A program made the translations under genes and the position numbers. From an uncultured Campylobacterota bacterium (lineage in GTDB: Bacteria > Campylobacterota > Campylobacteria > Campylobacterales > Sulfurovaceae), in NCBI GenBank assembly GCA_937141405.1, contig CAKZQQ010000005.1:558001-622000 (forward strand): 64,000 nt of DNA, read 5' to 3'. This document shows positions 35,563 through 46,800 of this stretch, piece by piece. Each line of letters starts with the position of its first letter. Position 1 is the stretch's first letter. Under the pieces are notes generated by a model. It saw only the letters and a list, made by a program, of their open reading frames with translations, ran no database searches and was not told the origin of the DNA.

Positions 35563-36858
35563 ATGGCAATAGGCATAGTGATTTTAGCAGCGGGTAAAGG
35601 CACGAGGATGAAATCAAACACGCCTAAAGTGCTCCACACTATATCCGGTAAGCCTATGCTATTTCACTCCATAGATGTTGCCAAATCAATAAGTGATGAT
35701 ATAACGATTATCCTCAATCACCAAGCTGAACTTATCAAAGAGCGTGTCACAGAGGTCTATGATGGCATCAAATTTCATATCCAAGATGTAGCCAATTTCC
35801 CGGGAACCGGTGGCGCTTTAAGAGGAGTAGAGCTTGCCGATAAAAAAACACTCATCCTCAACGGCGATATGCCGCTCCTTACTAAAGAAGCACTTGATAC
35901 ACTTCTTGATACAGATGCCGATATCGCCATGAGTGTTATAGAACTTGAAGACCCAAGTGGCTACGGCAGAGTGAGCATAGAAAACGGTAAAGTCCAAAAA
36001 ATCATAGAAGAGAAAGATTGCACGTCTCATGAACTTAACATAAAAAGTGTCAACGCAGGCATCTATGCCATAAAAAGCGAAATCTTAAAAAACTCTATCC
36101 CAAAACTGAGTAATGATAATGCACAAAAAGAGTATTATCTCACTGATATCATCGAAATGGGTGTACACGATGGTCTAGATATCACGGCTGTTTATGGAAA
36201 AGAAGAGTTATTTAAAGGAGTCAATAGCAAGATTGATCTCGCCGATGCTGAAGTCATCCATCAAAGAAGGATCAAAGAGGCGTGGATGGCGCAAGGTGTC
36301 ACTATGCGACTTCCTGAAAGTATCTACATCGAGAGCTCCGTAGAGTTAGAAGGAGAGTGCATCATTGAAAACGGTGTGACGCTCCTTGGAAAAACTCAAA
36401 TCATAAACGCTCACATCAAAACAAACTCCATCATAGAAGATGCGCTTATCAACGAGAGCTCCATCGGCCCCATGGCGAGAATACGCCCACAAAGCGACAT
36501 CAAAAGAAGTCATATCGGTAACTTTGTTGAGGTTAAAAAATCTACGCTCACAGGCGTAAAAGCAGGACACTTGAGTTACCTCGGTGATAGCGAGATAGAT
36601 GAAGGCTCCAATATCGGCGCAGGGGTCATCACTTGTAACTATGACGGGAAAGCAAAATATCAAACCACCATAGGAAAAAATGTATTTGTAGGGAGCGATT
36701 CACAACTTATCGCTCCTCTGAAAATCGAAGATGATGTCTTCATAGCAGCAGGCTCAACTATCACGAAAAATGTTAAAAAAGGCTCACTTGCCATGACAAG
36801 AGCACCTCAAAAGATTATCGCTGATTTTTTCTATAAATTTTTTGGGAGCAAGAAGTGA
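35563..36858 (+). CDS. glmU: Bifunctional GlmU (GlcN-1-P acetyltransferase / GlcNAc-1-P uridylyltransferase)
   Basis: Makes UDP-GlcNAc for peptidoglycan and lipid A. 431 residues: the N-terminal pyrophosphorylase opens with [13 protein letters not shown] and has LNGDMPLL near 97 and a K-NVGIYA-like [11 protein letters not shown]; the C-terminal left-handed beta-helix (from about 240) carries [11 protein letters not shown], the [10 protein letters not shown] catalytic His-region and [13 protein letters not shown]. The start is the ATG at 35563 with AAAGG 9 bases upstream; the longer frame from 35461 overlaps trmA and adds a non-homologous hydrophobic leader. It begins the run glmU-coaBC-uppS-prepilin peptidase-LptF/G-truA, all overlapping by a few bases. 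Confidence 0.97.
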   Translation: MAIGIVILAAGKGTRMKSNTPKVLHTISGKPMLFHSIDVAKSISDDITIILNHQAELIKERVTEVYDGIKFHIQDVANFPGTGGALRGVELADKKTLILNGDMPLLTKEALDTLLDTDADIAMSVIELEDPSGYGRVSIENGKVQKIIEEKDCTSHELNIKSVNAGIYAIKSEILKNSIPKLSNDNAQKEYYLTDIIEMGVHDGLDITAVYGKEELFKGVNSKIDLADAEVIHQRRIKEAWMAQGVTMRLPESIYIESSVELEGECIIENGVTLLGKTQIINAHIKTNSIIEDALINESSIGPMARIRPQSDIKRSHIGNFVEVKKSTLTGVKAGHLSYLGDSEIDEGSNIGAGVITCNYDGKAKYQTTIGKNVFVGSDSQLIAPLKIEDDVFIAAGSTITKNVKKGSLAMTRAPQKIIADFFYKFFGSKK

Positions 36859-38114
36859 TACTCAAAGGCAAAAAGATACTTTTAGGCGTAACCGGAAGCA
36901 TAGCGGCATATAAAGCATGCGATGTGGCAAGAGAATTCATCAAGGCCGGAGCAAGCGTGAAGATAGTGATGAGTGAAGCATCTAAACGCTTTGTGAGTCC
37001 ACTTACCTTTGAAGCACTCACAAGAGAGGGTGTGCTCCATGAGGGGACCGAGAGTTGGGCAAATGAACTCAATCATATTGATATTACAAAATGGGCAGAT
37101 GTTTTTGTGATAGCCCCTGCAAGTGCCAATACTATCAATAAACTCAGCAAAGGGATTGCCGACAATCTCCTCTTGCAGTGTGCCCTTGCGTTTGATAAAC
37201 CAATCCTCATAGCACCTGCTGCAAATACAAAAATGTTAGAAAACCATCAAACAAAAAACTCCATCAAGATGCTTGAAGTGAGTGATATGACTATCATAAA
37301 ATCACAAAATAAACTACTTGCTTGCGGTGATGAGGGCAATGGTGCACTGGCTGAACCAAAAGAGATCTACTACCAAACACTCAAAGTACTACTCAAGGAT
37401 GATTTTTGGAGTGATAGACGCGTGGTCGTTACAAGCGGGGGAACCATAGAAAAGATAGATGATGTCCGATTTATCTCAAACTTTTCAAGTGGCAAAATGG
37501 GTCATGCCATTGCCACCGCACTCTATCTTTTAGGGGCTGATGTCTGCTTGATAACTACAAAAGAGACCAAAGATATCCCGGGTGAGATATACACAATCGA
37601 TGTAGAAGATGCAAAAGAGATGCAAGGCTATCTTACCGATGCAATCAGAGTTGCTAAAAAAGGGGTGATGAGCAAACCGAGCATCAACCATCCTGACTCT
37701 ATTGGGATAATTCAAAAAGAGCCTTATCTCTTTATGGTCGCTGCCGTAGCTGATTATAGAGCAAAATATCCGCAAACAGGCAAGATGAAAAAAGACACTA
37801 CAACAAAAGAGCTTGCCATAGAATTTGAGCTCAATGATGATATATTAAGCTCACTCGACAAACAAGGGATAAAGACAATTGGGTTCAAAGCTGAGATGGA
37901 TGCTAAAAGTGGACTCAAAAATGCAAAAGAGGCGCTTAAAGCAAAAGGTCTTGATGCGATATGCTATAACCTTCTTGAAGATAGTAATAGCTTTGGAAGT
38001 GACGAAAACGCTATAACCTTTATCACAAAAGAGAGTGAGATTGATTTTGGGAAAAAAGAGAAGCTCCTCCTTGCTTTCGATATCCTCCAAGAGGCACAAA
38101 AACTTGGAGACTAA
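36855..38114 (+). CDS. coaBC: Bifunctional phosphopantothenoylcysteine decarboxylase/synthetase
   Basis: Two steps of coenzyme A synthesis in one protein of 419 residues. The N-terminal flavin-dependent CoaC half (about 1-180) has GSIAAYKA, the His-containing [39 protein letters not shown] and the catalytic Cys in [13 protein letters not shown]. The C-terminal CoaB half has [25 protein letters not shown] (in part, near 193) and an AAVADYR segment. It starts with GTG at 36855, overlapping the glmU stop (GTGA), with GGGAG 6 bases before it. Its 3' end overlaps uppS by 11 bases. Confidence 0.96.
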   Translation: MILKGKKILLGVTGSIAAYKACDVAREFIKAGASVKIVMSEASKRFVSPLTFEALTREGVLHEGTESWANELNHIDITKWADVFVIAPASANTINKLSKGIADNLLLQCALAFDKPILIAPAANTKMLENHQTKNSIKMLEVSDMTIIKSQNKLLACGDEGNGALAEPKEIYYQTLKVLLKDDFWSDRRVVVTSGGTIEKIDDVRFISNFSSGKMGHAIATALYLLGADVCLITTKETKDIPGEIYTIDVEDAKEMQGYLTDAIRVAKKGVMSKPSINHPDSIGIIQKEPYLFMVAAVADYRAKYPQTGKMKKDTTTKELAIEFELNDDILSSLDKQGIKTIGFKAEMDAKSGLKNAKEALKAKGLDAICYNLLEDSNSFGSDENAITFITKESEIDFGKKEKLLLAFDILQEAQKLGD

Positions 38115-38790
38115 AAACAACATAAAACATCTAGCCATCATCATGGATGGCAACGGTAGATGGGCTAAAGCAAAAGGACTTCCTAGATCAAAAGGGCATG
38201 AAGCAGGCGCTAAGACGATAGAGAGTATCACTCGATTTTGTGTAGATCATACGGATATTAAGACACTCACACTCTATGCATTTAGTACAGAAAATTGGAA
38301 GAGACCAAAAAGCGAAGTTGATTTTTTGATGAAACTTTTAGAGCGATATCTCAAAAAAGAGCTACGAACCTATCATGAACACAAGATACGATTTCATGCA
38401 ATCGGTGATATATCAAAGTTCTCAGCCAAACTACAAAAACTAATCCAAGAAATCAAAGATCAAACAAAAGAGTATGATGGGCTTACTCAAGTGCTCGCAC
38501 TTAATTACGGTGCAAGAGACGAGATAATAAGGGCTGTGCAAAAACTCAATGCTACTACCAGCGAGATAAATGAAGCAAATATAGCACAAGCACTCGATAC
38601 CCCCTATGGTGAACTTGACCTGCTCATTAGAACAGGTGGAGAGAGAAGGCTAAGTAACTTTTTGTTGTGGCAGCTTAGCTATAGTGAACTGCACTTTAGC
38701 GATACGCCTTGGCCTGACTTTGATGTTGATGAACTTCAAAATATTATTGATGATTTTAAAAATAGAAAACGAAATTTTGGTGGTTTATGA
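38104..38790 (+). CDS. uppS: Undecaprenyl diphosphate synthase
   Basis: Adds eight cis-isoprene units to FPP to make the carrier lipid precursor of peptidoglycan and O-antigen. 228 residues: HLAIIMDGNGRWAKAKG at the N-terminus with the catalytic Asp, YAFSTENWKRP near 63, NYGARDEI, and LIRTGGERRLSNFLLWQLSYSELHF near 177. The best start is TTG at 38104 with AAGAGG about 9 bases upstream, inside the coaBC 3' end. No ATG lies between that site and the conserved MDGNG block, and the ATG-like start at 38035 would add an unrelated arginine/serine-rich leader. Confidence 0.93.
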   Translation: METKNNIKHLAIIMDGNGRWAKAKGLPRSKGHEAGAKTIESITRFCVDHTDIKTLTLYAFSTENWKRPKSEVDFLMKLLERYLKKELRTYHEHKIRFHAIGDISKFSAKLQKLIQEIKDQTKEYDGLTQVLALNYGARDEIIRAVQKLNATTSEINEANIAQALDTPYGELDLLIRTGGERRLSNFLLWQLSYSELHFSDTPWPDFDVDELQNIIDDFKNRKRNFGGL

Positions 38791-39518
38791 TGATTGAAAT
38801 AGCTGCTGTTCTCATCTTGGGTATCGTTATAGGCTCTTTTTTAAATGTAGTTATTCACAGGATTCCTCTTGAGGAAAATATTGCTTTTCCCGCTTCACAT
38901 TGCCCGAAATGCAAAGAGAAGCTCTATTGGTGGCACAATATTCCTCTGCTATCCTATCTACTTCTTGGAGCAAAATGTCACTTCTGCAAAGAGCCTATCT
39001 CGGCAAGATATCCGATGGTTGAGCTTATAAGCGGTCTGCTTTTTGTGGGTCTCTACCTTAAAGTCGGTCTGCACTGGGAGCTTCTTTTTATCTATGCAAG
39101 TTTTGCGGCACTTTTAGCTCTAAGTATGATAGACTTTGATTATATGGCAGTACCCGATAGCGTCAATTTTGCTGCCCTTGCCTTTGCGCTTATTAATCCT
39201 GATTTTTTAAATTCGCTCAAATATGCAGCAATTGCGGCTTTTGGACTTTTTGTGATCGGTTTTATCGCCTCAAAGATAGCCAAAAAAGAGGCGCTTGGCA
39301 GTGCCGACATCATTGTAGCTGGAACCATGGGAGCGCTCTTAGGATTCCCACTCTTTTTTGTTGCACTTTTTCTCTCCGCGCTTTTAGCAATGATCCCATC
39401 TTTGATCTATAGAGAAAAAGGTGTGCCTTTTGTGCCATTTTTAGCACTTGCAACGCTCATTGTTTATATCTTTGATGGATATTTCTCACATCTATTAGAG
39501 GAGATACTCCATGTCTAA
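38787..39518 (+). CDS. Type IV prepilin peptidase (A24 family)
   Basis: 243 residues with about eight membrane helices. It cleaves prepilin-like leader peptides and methylates the new N-terminus. The cytoplasmic loop carries two CxxC pairs (CPKC and CHFC, about 34-71) that bind zinc. The catalytic aspartates are in SMIDFDYMAVPD near 112-122 and GSADIIVAG near 171 (GSAD in place of the usual GxGD). The ATG overlaps the uppS stop (ATGA). No pilin genes are in the window. The same position between uppS and truA is one I recall from Campylobacter jejuni. pilD, gspO and comC are equivalent names. Confidence 0.92.
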   Translation: MMIEIAAVLILGIVIGSFLNVVIHRIPLEENIAFPASHCPKCKEKLYWWHNIPLLSYLLLGAKCHFCKEPISARYPMVELISGLLFVGLYLKVGLHWELLFIYASFAALLALSMIDFDYMAVPDSVNFAALAFALINPDFLNSLKYAAIAAFGLFVIGFIASKIAKKEALGSADIIVAGTMGALLGFPLFFVALFLSALLAMIPSLIYREKGVPFVPFLALATLIVYIFDGYFSHLLEEILHV

Positions 39519-40530
39519 GATAACAAGTTATCTCTCTGCAAATTTTTCAAAGAGTTTCTTTACGATCATCACGCCTTTTTTTATCATCGTCTCTTTAGTC
39601 TATTTTGTAAGAATATCAATCATGACATCAAAGATTCAGATGAGCTTTTTGGAGCTTGTTACGCTGTATCTCTACTTTACACCTTCGATTCTTTTCTATA
39701 CGATCCCATTTTCATTTGTTGCTTCTTTGGCAATTACCTTAACTCGTCAATCTCAAGATAATGAACTGCCGGCTCTTTACTCTCTGGGTATACGATCTTC
39801 AAATATCATGCGATATTTCTTGGTGCTTTCCGTGCTTTTTTCAAGCCTTCTATTTGCACTCTCTTTCTTTGCAATTCCTGCCTCCAAGCAAGAGTATAAA
39901 ACATTCTTAGCAGAAAAAAGGGCTGAAGCAAAACTCAATATCAACTCCGGCTCGCTCGGGCAAAGGTTCGGTGATTACTATATATTTGTTGAAGACAAAA
40001 ACAATACCAAGCTCAATGAAGTCGTTATCTATAGCAAAAAAGGCGAAGGCAAAGAGCAGATATTCGCTGCAAAAAGTGGAGAGGTAAAACAAGACCAAAA
40101 ACCCTACTCTTTAGTGCTCAACAATGGATATGGCTATACATACAATAAAGATAAACTCATGCAAGTCAACTATAAAAGTTTAAGCGTCTTTGACAATACT
40201 AAAATCGGAAATTATACGCTCGATAGTATCATCGAATATTGGAAAAAAGCACAAAAATTTAAGGGCATCCTAGAAGATGCTATCTTTTTTCTCTTTGTAA
40301 GCCTGATACCATTCTCTTCACTCTATCTTATCGCGGCTTTTACGATGATTCACTCAAGATATGAAGCAAATATATCTTTCCTAGTTATCTTTGTCATAAC
40401 ACTTTTTTACTACACTATAGCCTCTGTCATCAAAGAGAGTAATTCGATTATTTTCACTTTGGTGCTGAGCCTCCTCTTGGCGATAGTTGGTAGGATAGTT
40501 TTTGAGAGAAAAGTTGCAAGGTTTTTTTGA
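39511..40530 (+). CDS. LptF/LptG-family lipopolysaccharide export permease
   Basis: 339 residues of the YjgP/YjgQ family: three membrane helices at the N-terminus (about 12-32, 50-72, 98-120), a periplasmic beta-jellyroll-like middle (about 125-250), and three helices at the C-terminus (about 256-330). With LptB it extracts LPS from the inner membrane and hands it to LptC/LptA. Sequence alone does not settle LptF against LptG; a single-gene neighbourhood without its partner suggests the other subunit is elsewhere. It overlaps the prepilin peptidase by 8 bases and truA by 1. Confidence 0.88.
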   Translation: MSKITSYLSANFSKSFFTIITPFFIIVSLVYFVRISIMTSKIQMSFLELVTLYLYFTPSILFYTIPFSFVASLAITLTRQSQDNELPALYSLGIRSSNIMRYFLVLSVLFSSLLFALSFFAIPASKQEYKTFLAEKRAEAKLNINSGSLGQRFGDYYIFVEDKNNTKLNEVVIYSKKGEGKEQIFAAKSGEVKQDQKPYSLVLNNGYGYTYNKDKLMQVNYKSLSVFDNTKIGNYTLDSIIEYWKKAQKFKGILEDAIFFLFVSLIPFSSLYLIAAFTMIHSRYEANISFLVIFVITLFYYTIASVIKESNSIIFTLVLSLLLAIVGRIVFERKVARFF

Positions 40531-41252
40531 TGCGCATCAAAGCTACTTTGGAGTATGACGGCTCACTCTTTAAGGGATTCCAGAGTCAAAAAAATACAAA
40601 AAATACTGTAGCACAGCACCTCCAAAATGCCCTCTCGTCACTTGAAATAAAAGATAAAATCATAGCAAGCGGAAGAACAGATGCCAATGTGCACGCCTCC
40701 AATCAAGTCGTTCACTTTGATATACCTAATTTTTGGAGCGATATTGGAAAACTACAACATGAGATCAATCGAAAATTAATAGGGATACGCATCAAGAAAG
40801 CAGAAATCGCCAGTGATGATTTTCACGCAAGATACAGCGCAAAAAAACGACGGTACAGGTATCTGTTCCAAACAAAAAAACCCGATGTATTTCATGAACG
40901 CTATGTAAGCTTTTATGAAAATGTGGATGTAAAATTGCTTCAAGAAGCACTCTCTTGCTTTGTAGGAGAGCATGATTTTCACAACTACTCAAAGAGTGGA
41001 TCTCAACCAAAAAGCACTACAAGAGAGATATACAAAGCAATTACTTACAGATATAAAGGGTATTCTATTATTACGATAGAAGCAAACGGCTTTTTAAGAT
41101 CTCAAGTAAGAATGCTCTGCGCGGATGCCTTAGCATATGCACAAAAAAAGATAGAACTCTCAGCCATAAAAGATAAGCTTACAACCTCACATTCGATAAG
41201 CTCTAAACCGGCTTGTGCAAATGGGCTCTATCTTAGCAAGGTTTTTTACTAA
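40530..41252 (+). CDS. truA: tRNA pseudouridine(38-40) synthase
   Basis: 240 residues. Isomerises uridines 38-40 in the anticodon stem. The catalytic Asp is in SGRTDANVHAS at about residue 50; other family blocks are LEYDGSLFKGFQSQ at the N-terminus, FHARYSAKKRRYRYL near 92, and FLRSQVRMLC near 185. I take the ATG at 40530, which shares its A with the upstream stop (TGATG). Last gene of the glmU run. Confidence 0.96.
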   Translation: MRIKATLEYDGSLFKGFQSQKNTKNTVAQHLQNALSSLEIKDKIIASGRTDANVHASNQVVHFDIPNFWSDIGKLQHEINRKLIGIRIKKAEIASDDFHARYSAKKRRYRYLFQTKKPDVFHERYVSFYENVDVKLLQEALSCFVGEHDFHNYSKSGSQPKSTTREIYKAITYRYKGYSIITIEANGFLRSQVRMLCADALAYAQKKIELSAIKDKLTTSHSISSKPACANGLYLSKVFY

Positions 41253-41296
41253 GATGACCATTAAACTTCGTTAATCAAAGGATATAAAATAGTTGC

Positions 41297-41302
41297 TATA
41301 AT
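41297..41302 (+). promoter_or_regulatory. -10 box of the RND efflux operon
   Basis: TATAAT preceded by TTGC (extended -10-like) stands 30 bases before the ATG of the outer-membrane channel gene, in the 80-base gap after truA. No clear -35 or operator palindrome is seen. Confidence 0.5.
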
Positions 41303-41332
41303 GCAAAAAAGAGTTTGAAGGTGAAGCAGAGT

Positions 41333-42715
41333 ATGAAGATAAAAGCAAGATCGTTTATCGCGATATGTTTAGCTTTAAATTTTATTGGCTGTATGGAAAA
41401 CAACTATACTTTGCCGAAAAATATAGAAAAAAATGAGAAACTCACTCAATATACAAAAGCGACGCAAGAGAACATCGATCAATGGTGGGAAAATTTTAAC
41501 GATAAAAATCTCAATACCCTCATAGAAAAATCGCTCCATCAAAACCTATCTCTTCTGGCAACTAAAGAGCAGATAACACAAGCGTATGCTGCTCTAGGTG
41601 CTTCAAGATCTAGTCTCTATCCCTCCGTCAATGCAATAGCAAAAAATCAACGAGATAGAGATATCACACAAAATGACGAGTGGAGCAAAAATTATAGCGC
41701 CACAGTAGAGCTTGATCTCGCTATCGACCTTTGGGGGAAACTTAGACATGAGAGCAGATCAAGCTACTACAGCTATCTCATGACCGAGGAGTCCTATAGA
41801 TACTCCGCACTCTCTCTTGCAAAAGAGATATCAAAGCAATATATGGCACTCGCAGCCCATGTAGAAAAAACAAAACTCCTGCGAGAACAGCTTAGAATCG
41901 CAAAAAATATCTTGAGTGCACTTAATATACGATTTAATTACGGGAAAACAGATTATGCCAATATACTCGAGCAAAAGCGGCAAGTACAGATACTAGAAGC
42001 AACAATCATCTCCAATAAAACAAATATCATATCCAATCAAAAGGCACTTGCTCTACTTCTTGGGAGATCACCCGTCGAAGGCTTAAACCTCAACCCTACA
42101 CTTCCAAAAGCAGGCACTCTCCCTGCTACTGAGTTTAGCTCTCAAATTCTTATCAAAAGAGCCGATGTTCGCTCTGCATATTTTGCACTTTTGAGTGCTG
42201 ATGAAAGTGCGGCAGCGGCACTTCTGGAGAGATTTCCAAATATCAATCTCAACTTCAATGTAACAAGCACTGCTACAAAATCAGGAAATCTCTTTGAGGA
42301 TTGGCTTGCAACTGCACTTGGAAGCGTAGTCGCACCTATTTTTCAAGGGGGTGCTATACAATCCAAGATAACAAAAAATAGATCGCTCGCCCAAGAAGCA
42401 GCCTATACATATGCCGATACTTTTATGAATGCGCTGAGTAACATAGAAGAGGCAAGCTTAAGGGAAAAAGAGCAAAGAGAACTTTTAAAAAACAAAAAAA
42501 GACAAGTGGCTCTTATAGAATCGAGAGTCAAGAGAGTTCAAGATCAGTATGATAACGGAACACTCGATTACATTGATTATATTGGGATTATTCAAACATG
42601 GCAGGCTCTTCGTCAAGAGTATATCGACTATAAAAAGAATTATCTCAATGCACAAATAGATCTCTATTTTGCACTCGGATCAAATTGGTTAAGCGAACAA
42701 CAGGAGAAAAAATGA
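41333..42715 (+). CDS. TolC-like outer-membrane efflux lipoprotein
   Basis: 460 residues of the NodT/OprM class. A lipoprotein signal (hydrophobic about 9-17, then FIGC with the lipidated Cys) is followed by two repeats of the outer-membrane efflux domain with long coiled-coil helices (QWWENFNDKNLNTLIEKSL at about 42, later NGTLDYIDYIGIIQTWQALRQEYIDYKKNYL in part, near 405). It forms the trimeric exit duct of the tripartite pump encoded by this and the next two genes. The ATG at 41333 gives the proper lipoprotein signal; an upstream TTG would lengthen it by six residues. Confidence 0.92.
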   Translation: MKIKARSFIAICLALNFIGCMENNYTLPKNIEKNEKLTQYTKATQENIDQWWENFNDKNLNTLIEKSLHQNLSLLATKEQITQAYAALGASRSSLYPSVNAIAKNQRDRDITQNDEWSKNYSATVELDLAIDLWGKLRHESRSSYYSYLMTEESYRYSALSLAKEISKQYMALAAHVEKTKLLREQLRIAKNILSALNIRFNYGKTDYANILEQKRQVQILEATIISNKTNIISNQKALALLLGRSPVEGLNLNPTLPKAGTLPATEFSSQILIKRADVRSAYFALLSADESAAAALLERFPNINLNFNVTSTATKSGNLFEDWLATALGSVVAPIFQGGAIQSKITKNRSLAQEAAYTYADTFMNALSNIEEASLREKEQRELLKNKKRQVALIESRVKRVQDQYDNGTLDYIDYIGIIQTWQALRQEYIDYKKNYLNAQIDLYFALGSNWLSEQQEKK

Positions 42716-43860
42716 AAATAGCAACAAAAAGAAGTCTTACCACCGCTTTTGTCATTGTTATCATTGGTATAATCATAGCCGGAATTATCATGCTAACAGC
42801 ACCTACAGCTCAAAAAAGATCACACGAAGAAAATAGAGTTCGTATCGAAACTGTCACACTTAAACCTCAAAATATCAATGCTATTATCGAAACGACAGGC
42901 ACGACACAAACAGCACAAGAGAGTACAATAACGGCTGAAGTCAGTGGTACGGTCGTCTATGTCAATCCGACACTCAAGCCCGGTGCCATCATAAAAAAAG
43001 ATGAAATCCTCTTTAAAATCGATGATGCCAATTACCAAGCAGCACTTAAAGAGGCTGAAGCTTCACTACAAAGTGCACAAGCCAATCTTGCCATAGAGCT
43101 TGGCTCGCAAGAGGTATCAAAGAATGAACTCAAACTCTCAGGAAGAAAGCTAACACCAACACAAAAGAGCTTGACCTTAAGAGAGCCTCAATTGCAAACG
43201 GCACAAGCAAATGTAACAAAAGCAGAAGCAGCGCTCCAAAAAGCAAAAAAAGATTTGGAGCGAACCATCATCAAAGCACCTTATGATTCTGTTGTCTCAG
43301 ATACTCCGGTTTCACTTGGAACCACGGCAACATCAGGAACAACTCTTGTAAGTCTTGTTGATAATAGTAACTTTTGGGTTCTTGCGGAAATAGATACACA
43401 TCTTCTAAAGTATCTCAAATTTAGCAATAAAGATAATGAGGGCTCAAAAGCAACTATAACTGCGCTCTCAGATAAAGATGGACTGAAATATAAAGGTGTC
43501 GTCAAGTCTCTCCTCCCAAAAACCGATGCCTCCTCAAGAAGACCTATCGTTTTGGTTGAATTTACACTCGAGGACCATCAAACACAAACAATATTTGATG
43601 GCGATATAGCCTCCGTCACTATAGAAGGCGAAGTGATACACGATGCCTATAAGCTTCCTTGGAATTTACTAAAAAACTCTAAAGAGGTTTGGCTCTACAA
43701 AGAGGGTGTTTTAAAAATACAAGATATCAATATCATTCACAGAAATTCTTCTGAGATTATCATAAGTGGACTTAGCCCCAAAGATGAGATTATCACAACA
43801 TCTATCGGTGGCGCAAAAGATGGATTAAAACTACAAAAGGTTACAGATGGAGACAAATAA
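42712..43860 (+). CDS. RND efflux periplasmic adaptor subunit
   Basis: 382 residues of the HlyD/AcrA family: N-terminal membrane anchor (about 10-30), a lipoyl half (TAEVSGTVVYVNPTLKPGAII near 72), a coiled-coil hairpin (about 105-180, alanine/glutamine-rich), the second lipoyl half (IIKAPYDSVVSDTPVSLG) and a beta-barrel domain with membrane-proximal strands. It links the inner-membrane pump to the outer channel. AGGAG precedes the ATG, which overlaps the channel gene by four bases (ATGA). Confidence 0.93.
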   Translation: MKIATKRSLTTAFVIVIIGIIIAGIIMLTAPTAQKRSHEENRVRIETVTLKPQNINAIIETTGTTQTAQESTITAEVSGTVVYVNPTLKPGAIIKKDEILFKIDDANYQAALKEAEASLQSAQANLAIELGSQEVSKNELKLSGRKLTPTQKSLTLREPQLQTAQANVTKAEAALQKAKKDLERTIIKAPYDSVVSDTPVSLGTTATSGTTLVSLVDNSNFWVLAEIDTHLLKYLKFSNKDNEGSKATITALSDKDGLKYKGVVKSLLPKTDASSRRPIVLVEFTLEDHQTQTIFDGDIASVTIEGEVIHDAYKLPWNLLKNSKEVWLYKEGVLKIQDINIIHRNSSEIIISGLSPKDEIITTSIGGAKDGLKLQKVTDGDK

Positions 43861-46800
43861 CAGAGGTTCCATCTCGTGGATGGCGCGCCATAAAGTCGCA
43901 GCCAACTTACTCATGATGGTATTTTTGATTGGGGGACTCTTCTTCTCTTATAGTATAAAAAAGGAGGTTTTCCCGGATTTTGAAGTCGATACCATAACGA
44001 TAAGAGTTGCCTATCCCGGAACAACGCCTTCTGAGATAGAACAGAGTGTTGTTTTAGCAGTTGAACAAGCGATTGACGGAATTGACGGTATCGAAGAGGT
44101 TATATCAGCATCAAGAGAAGGTTCAGGTGTTGTCTCTGTCGAGCTTATCAATGGCGCAGATAAACAACAAGTCTATCAGGATATACAGCAAGCCGTTGAT
44201 GCCATTACTACATTTCCAAGCGAAGCCGAACGCCCCATTGTCTCCATGGCAACCAACACAAGAAATGTTATTACGGCTATTCTTTATGGAGATGAAGACG
44301 AATGGACTCTCAAACAAAAAGCTTATGAGCTAAAAAATCGCCTTACAGCTCAAAAAAATATCACACAAGCTATGGTTGAGGGCGATAGAAATTATGAGGT
44401 AAAAATAGAGGTAAAAAGAGAAATTTTAGAGAAGTACGGCATTACTTTAAAAGATATTTCCGATAAAATCGCAAGTGAATCCGTAGAACTCTCAAGCGGT
44501 ATCATTAGGTCTGATTCCGGTGATATATTGGTACGACTCAATGAGAGGAGACTCTATGCAAATCAGTTTGCAGATATCCCCATCATCACAACAACGAGTG
44601 GAAATGTTATAAAACTCTCAGAGATTGCAACGATAACGGATGGTTTTTCTGATGATAAAATACTCACAACCTATAACGATAAATTAGCGATATCTTTCAA
44701 TATCTTTAGAAGCGGGAATCAAACACCCTCAGAGGTCTCAGAAGCTGCGAAAGCAACATTAGCTGCATTTAACAAAGAGAATGGACCAAAACTTCAAGCA
44801 GTGATTACTAGAGATATGACAGATGTCTACCAACAAAGACTTGAGCTCCTCTTAAAGAACGGTTTTATGGGTTTGATACTTGTCATTATCATGTTAGGTC
44901 TCTTCTTGGATTTCAAACTTGCTATGTGGGTTGCTATGGGGATACCTATCTCATTTTTGGGTGCCTTTATATTTTTGCCCATGTTTGATGTCTCTGTCAA
45001 TATGATCTCCATGTTTGCTTTTATCATCTCGCTCGGGATTGTTGTTGACGATGCTATTATTGTCGGAGAAAATATTCATGAATACAGGCTTAGGGGTATG
45101 GATACGCTTGAAGCCTCTATTGAAGGTGTTAAAGATATGGTAATGCCTTTAACCTTTGCTATCTTAACCAATATCGTAGCATTTTCTCCACTCTTTTTTA
45201 TACCGGGCGGTCTTGGTAGTCTCTTCTCTGTTATACCGGCAGTTGTAACTTCTGTATTTATAATATCCTGGATAGAAGCTGTCTATATACTTCCGAGACA
45301 TCTTGCGACGACAAGTAAAAAAGATTCCATCCCTTTTATCAAAAAAATGCACGATAAGCAGAAGCGTTTTGCAAAAAGTTTTGACACCTTCGTTGAGACC
45401 CGCTATAAACCTTTTTTAGAATACACTATAAAACACAGATATATCACAATTGCCGTAGGATTCATCACCCTTCTTATCGTTTTATCATATGCCGAAAGTG
45501 GAAGACTTGGCTTTAGTATGATGCCAAGGGTTGAGAGCAATAGAGCGGTCGCGATGGCAACTCTACCTGTCGGAGCACCAATGAATAAGGCGATTGAGAT
45601 CAGAGATAAACTGATAAGTGCGGGCAAAAAGATCAATGAAAATATAGACGATAGACTTCTCATAGGCTACCTAGCAATGATCAATGAAAATAGCGTTCGA
45701 GTAGATTATTTCTTTGATGATACGCTTGGACTTGATTTTTCCGTACAAGATTTCAATAACAGATGGAGGAGTAAATTAGGCACGCTTCTTGGTGTAGATT
45801 CTATCTTATTTAAATCCGATATCGGAGGTCCTGGCGGTGGAGCTACATCTTTGGGTCTTGAGCTCTCACATAGCGACAATGACATATTAGAAAGCGCGAG
45901 TACAAAACTTGCAAATACTCTCAAAGATACCGAATTTGTCACAGATGTTCAAGAAGGCTACAAGGAGGGAAAGGAGGAGTTTACTATCACTCTATTGCCT
46001 TATGCTGAAACACTTGGTATTAGCGCTGTCTCGATAGCCACCCAACTAAGATCATCCTATTTTGGAAGTGAAGCCATCAGGCAACAAAGAGGAGAGCATG
46101 AAGTAAAAGTAAGAGTTATGCTCCCAAAAGACCAAAGAGATAACCTCAAAGATCTTTACAAGCTCAAAATTACTGCGCCAAACGGTTCACAAATCCCTTT
46201 GAGTCTTTTGACAAAATTCAAAAGTGGCACATCCTATTCGGTCATCAATAGAAGGGATGGAGCAAGAGCATTTGGAGTCAATGCCAATGTAGTGCCTGAA
46301 AAAAATCTTCCCCAGGTAATTAGCAAACTCAACAGCGAGATTTTCCCCGAACTCAAAAAAGAGTTTCCCGGCCTCAAAGTTAGTTTTCAAGGCAGACAAG
46401 CCGATACCCAAGAGAGTATGGCATCACTTACACAGGGCTTTATACTCATGCTCATTATTGTCTATGTCATGTTGGCACTCCCTTTTGGTAGCTATTTTCA
46501 GCCTATTATTGTTATGATCGCTATCCCCTTTGGTGTTGTTGGGGCTTTTATAGGGCATCTTCTCATGGGTTATAGTCTGAGTGTCATTAGTGTCATGGGT
46601 ATCGTTGCGCTCGCCGGAGTTGTCATCAATGATACTTTAGTTTTACTCGATTATTCAAACAAACTAAGGGCACAAAACAATGATGCACACAAATCAATCG
46701 TACTTGCAGGAGTACGGAGATTTAGGCCGATTATGCTTACAACCATTACCACTTTCGGTGGGCTTGCACCTATGATATTTGAGCAATCTATTCAAGCAAA

